This document shows positions 5,897 to 6,345 of a DNA stretch of 6,345 nt, one piece after another (the stretch's first letter is position 1; each line of letters starts with the position of its first letter). A program made the position numbers and the translations under genes. Source of the stretch: Promethearchaeota archaeon. Lineage in GTDB: Archaea; Asgardarchaeota; Lokiarchaeia; Sigyniarchaeales; SOKP01. Below the pieces are notes generated by a model, which was given only the letters and a program-made list of their open reading frames with translations, made no database searches and was not told the origin of the DNA. Location: assembly GCA_030612905.1 (NCBI GenBank), contig JAUWNA010000127.1, forward strand, positions 1 through 6,345, in the 5' to 3' direction.

Positions 5897-6345
5897 ATGA
5901 ATTTAAAAGATGTAAAAATTGAAGTTGTGTTTATAGGAAAACCACAATGGGAAGCAGGATGGCCTTATTTGGGATTTGATAATAAAAAAACGATAGATTC
6001 CATTAGAAAACATTTAAACGAGAAATTTAATAAAATTGAGTTTAACTATAGTGAGATTATTACAACATACGATAACGAATTAGTTAACCAGATTAAAAAA
6101 GATATCGAAGAGGTTGATGGGGTTATAGTTTTTACGATAGGACATTATGGAGATCCGGGGATTGTTCAAGCTGGCATTGAATTTATTGAGAGCAAAAAAC
6201 CGGTAATATTAGCCAATTACATTTATGCTGGAGACCATACGTTCACAAAAATATTCTCAAGTGTTAAAGATAAGAATTTTCAGCTATCTATTTTGTCTTC
6301 AAAAAATTTAGAAGATTTTGACAAAATGTTTGAGAACATGTTTAA
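5897..6345 (+). CDS. L-fucose/arabinose-isomerase-like protein, N-terminal part (cut by window edge)
   Basis: The frame is open from ATG 5897 to the right edge, 149 codons plus two bases with no stop; the family's usual length is ~430-500 residues, so about one third is seen. The fold reads as alternating strand and helix: strand KIEVVFIG (7-14), helix ~31-44, strand DGVIVFTIG (74-82), helix ~87-99, strand KPVILANYI (101-109). The segment GHYGDPGIVQAG (82-93) followed by KPVILAN resembles the N-terminal Rossmann-like domain of the L-fucose/L-arabinose isomerase-like family, where a similar G-D loop precedes a strand and 'vilw/viLa' segment. The catalytic Glu/Asp metal ligands lie further on and cannot be checked. 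It follows the sulfatase in the same direction after 113 bases, with T-tracts between, and would make sense in using a desulfated sugar. The similarity is recalled from family patterns and is moderate; the protein could be another Rossmann-like sugar-binding enzyme. Confidence 0.6.
   Translation, partial: MNLKDVKIEVVFIGKPQWEAGWPYLGFDNKKTIDSIRKHLNEKFNKIEFNYSEIITTYDNELVNQIKKDIEEVDGVIVFTIGHYGDPGIVQAGIEFIESKKPVILANYIYAGDHTFTKIFSSVKDKNFQLSILSSKNLEDFDKMFENMF

Overview
This is an AT-rich window (roughly two-thirds A+T by eye) holding six protein genes. Four are complete and two are cut by the window edges. The organism is most likely an uncultured anaerobic archaeon. Three things point that way: TATA-like boxes about 25-35 bases before several starts, poly-T runs rather than GC-rich hairpins after genes, and Shine-Dalgarno sites resembling AGGTGA. 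The combination of an SLC45/GPH-like MFS carrier, an MtaA-like URO-D protein and a cytoplasmic sulfatase is, from memory, familiar in Asgard (Lokiarchaeia-like) genomes and also in anaerobic bacteria such as Chloroflexota and Firmicutes. The lineage is therefore an inference and not proven by this sequence.

Layout. On the minus strand, read from right to left, are a URO-D/MtaA-like protein (4175-3015), a 12-helix MFS transporter (2931-1672), a TIM-barrel metal-dependent hydrolase (1591-725) and the N-terminal part of a HEAT-repeat protein (503 to the left edge). On the plus strand are a Cys-type sulfatase (4329-5783) and the N-terminal part of a sugar-isomerase-like protein (5897 to the right edge). 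The sulfatase and the URO-D gene diverge from a shared 153-base control region. That region holds an inverted repeat, TTCCGT-N10-ACGGAA, which is a candidate operator.

Two genes have starts that automatic calling would miss. The hydrolase lacks its metal-binding HxH motif if started at the first ATG (1354). Its frame runs openly upstream to 1591, where an ATA codon sits six bases after a perfect AGGTGA site. The HEAT-repeat protein begins at GTG (503).

How the genes may work together (inference). The neighbourhood looks like a small catabolic island: a transporter for a small organic solute or sugar, a sulfatase or related esterase to remove a sulfate (or phosphate) group, a sugar-isomerase-like enzyme, a hydrolase or decarboxylase of the amidohydrolase-2 type, and an MtaA-like protein that in known relatives moves methyl groups between corrinoid proteins and thiols. 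The gaps of 80-220 bases, each with its own T-run and TATA-like element, suggest mostly single-gene transcripts and not one operon. No RNA gene, mobile element, CRISPR array or clearly new system is visible, and no gene-free stretch exceeds about 220 bases.
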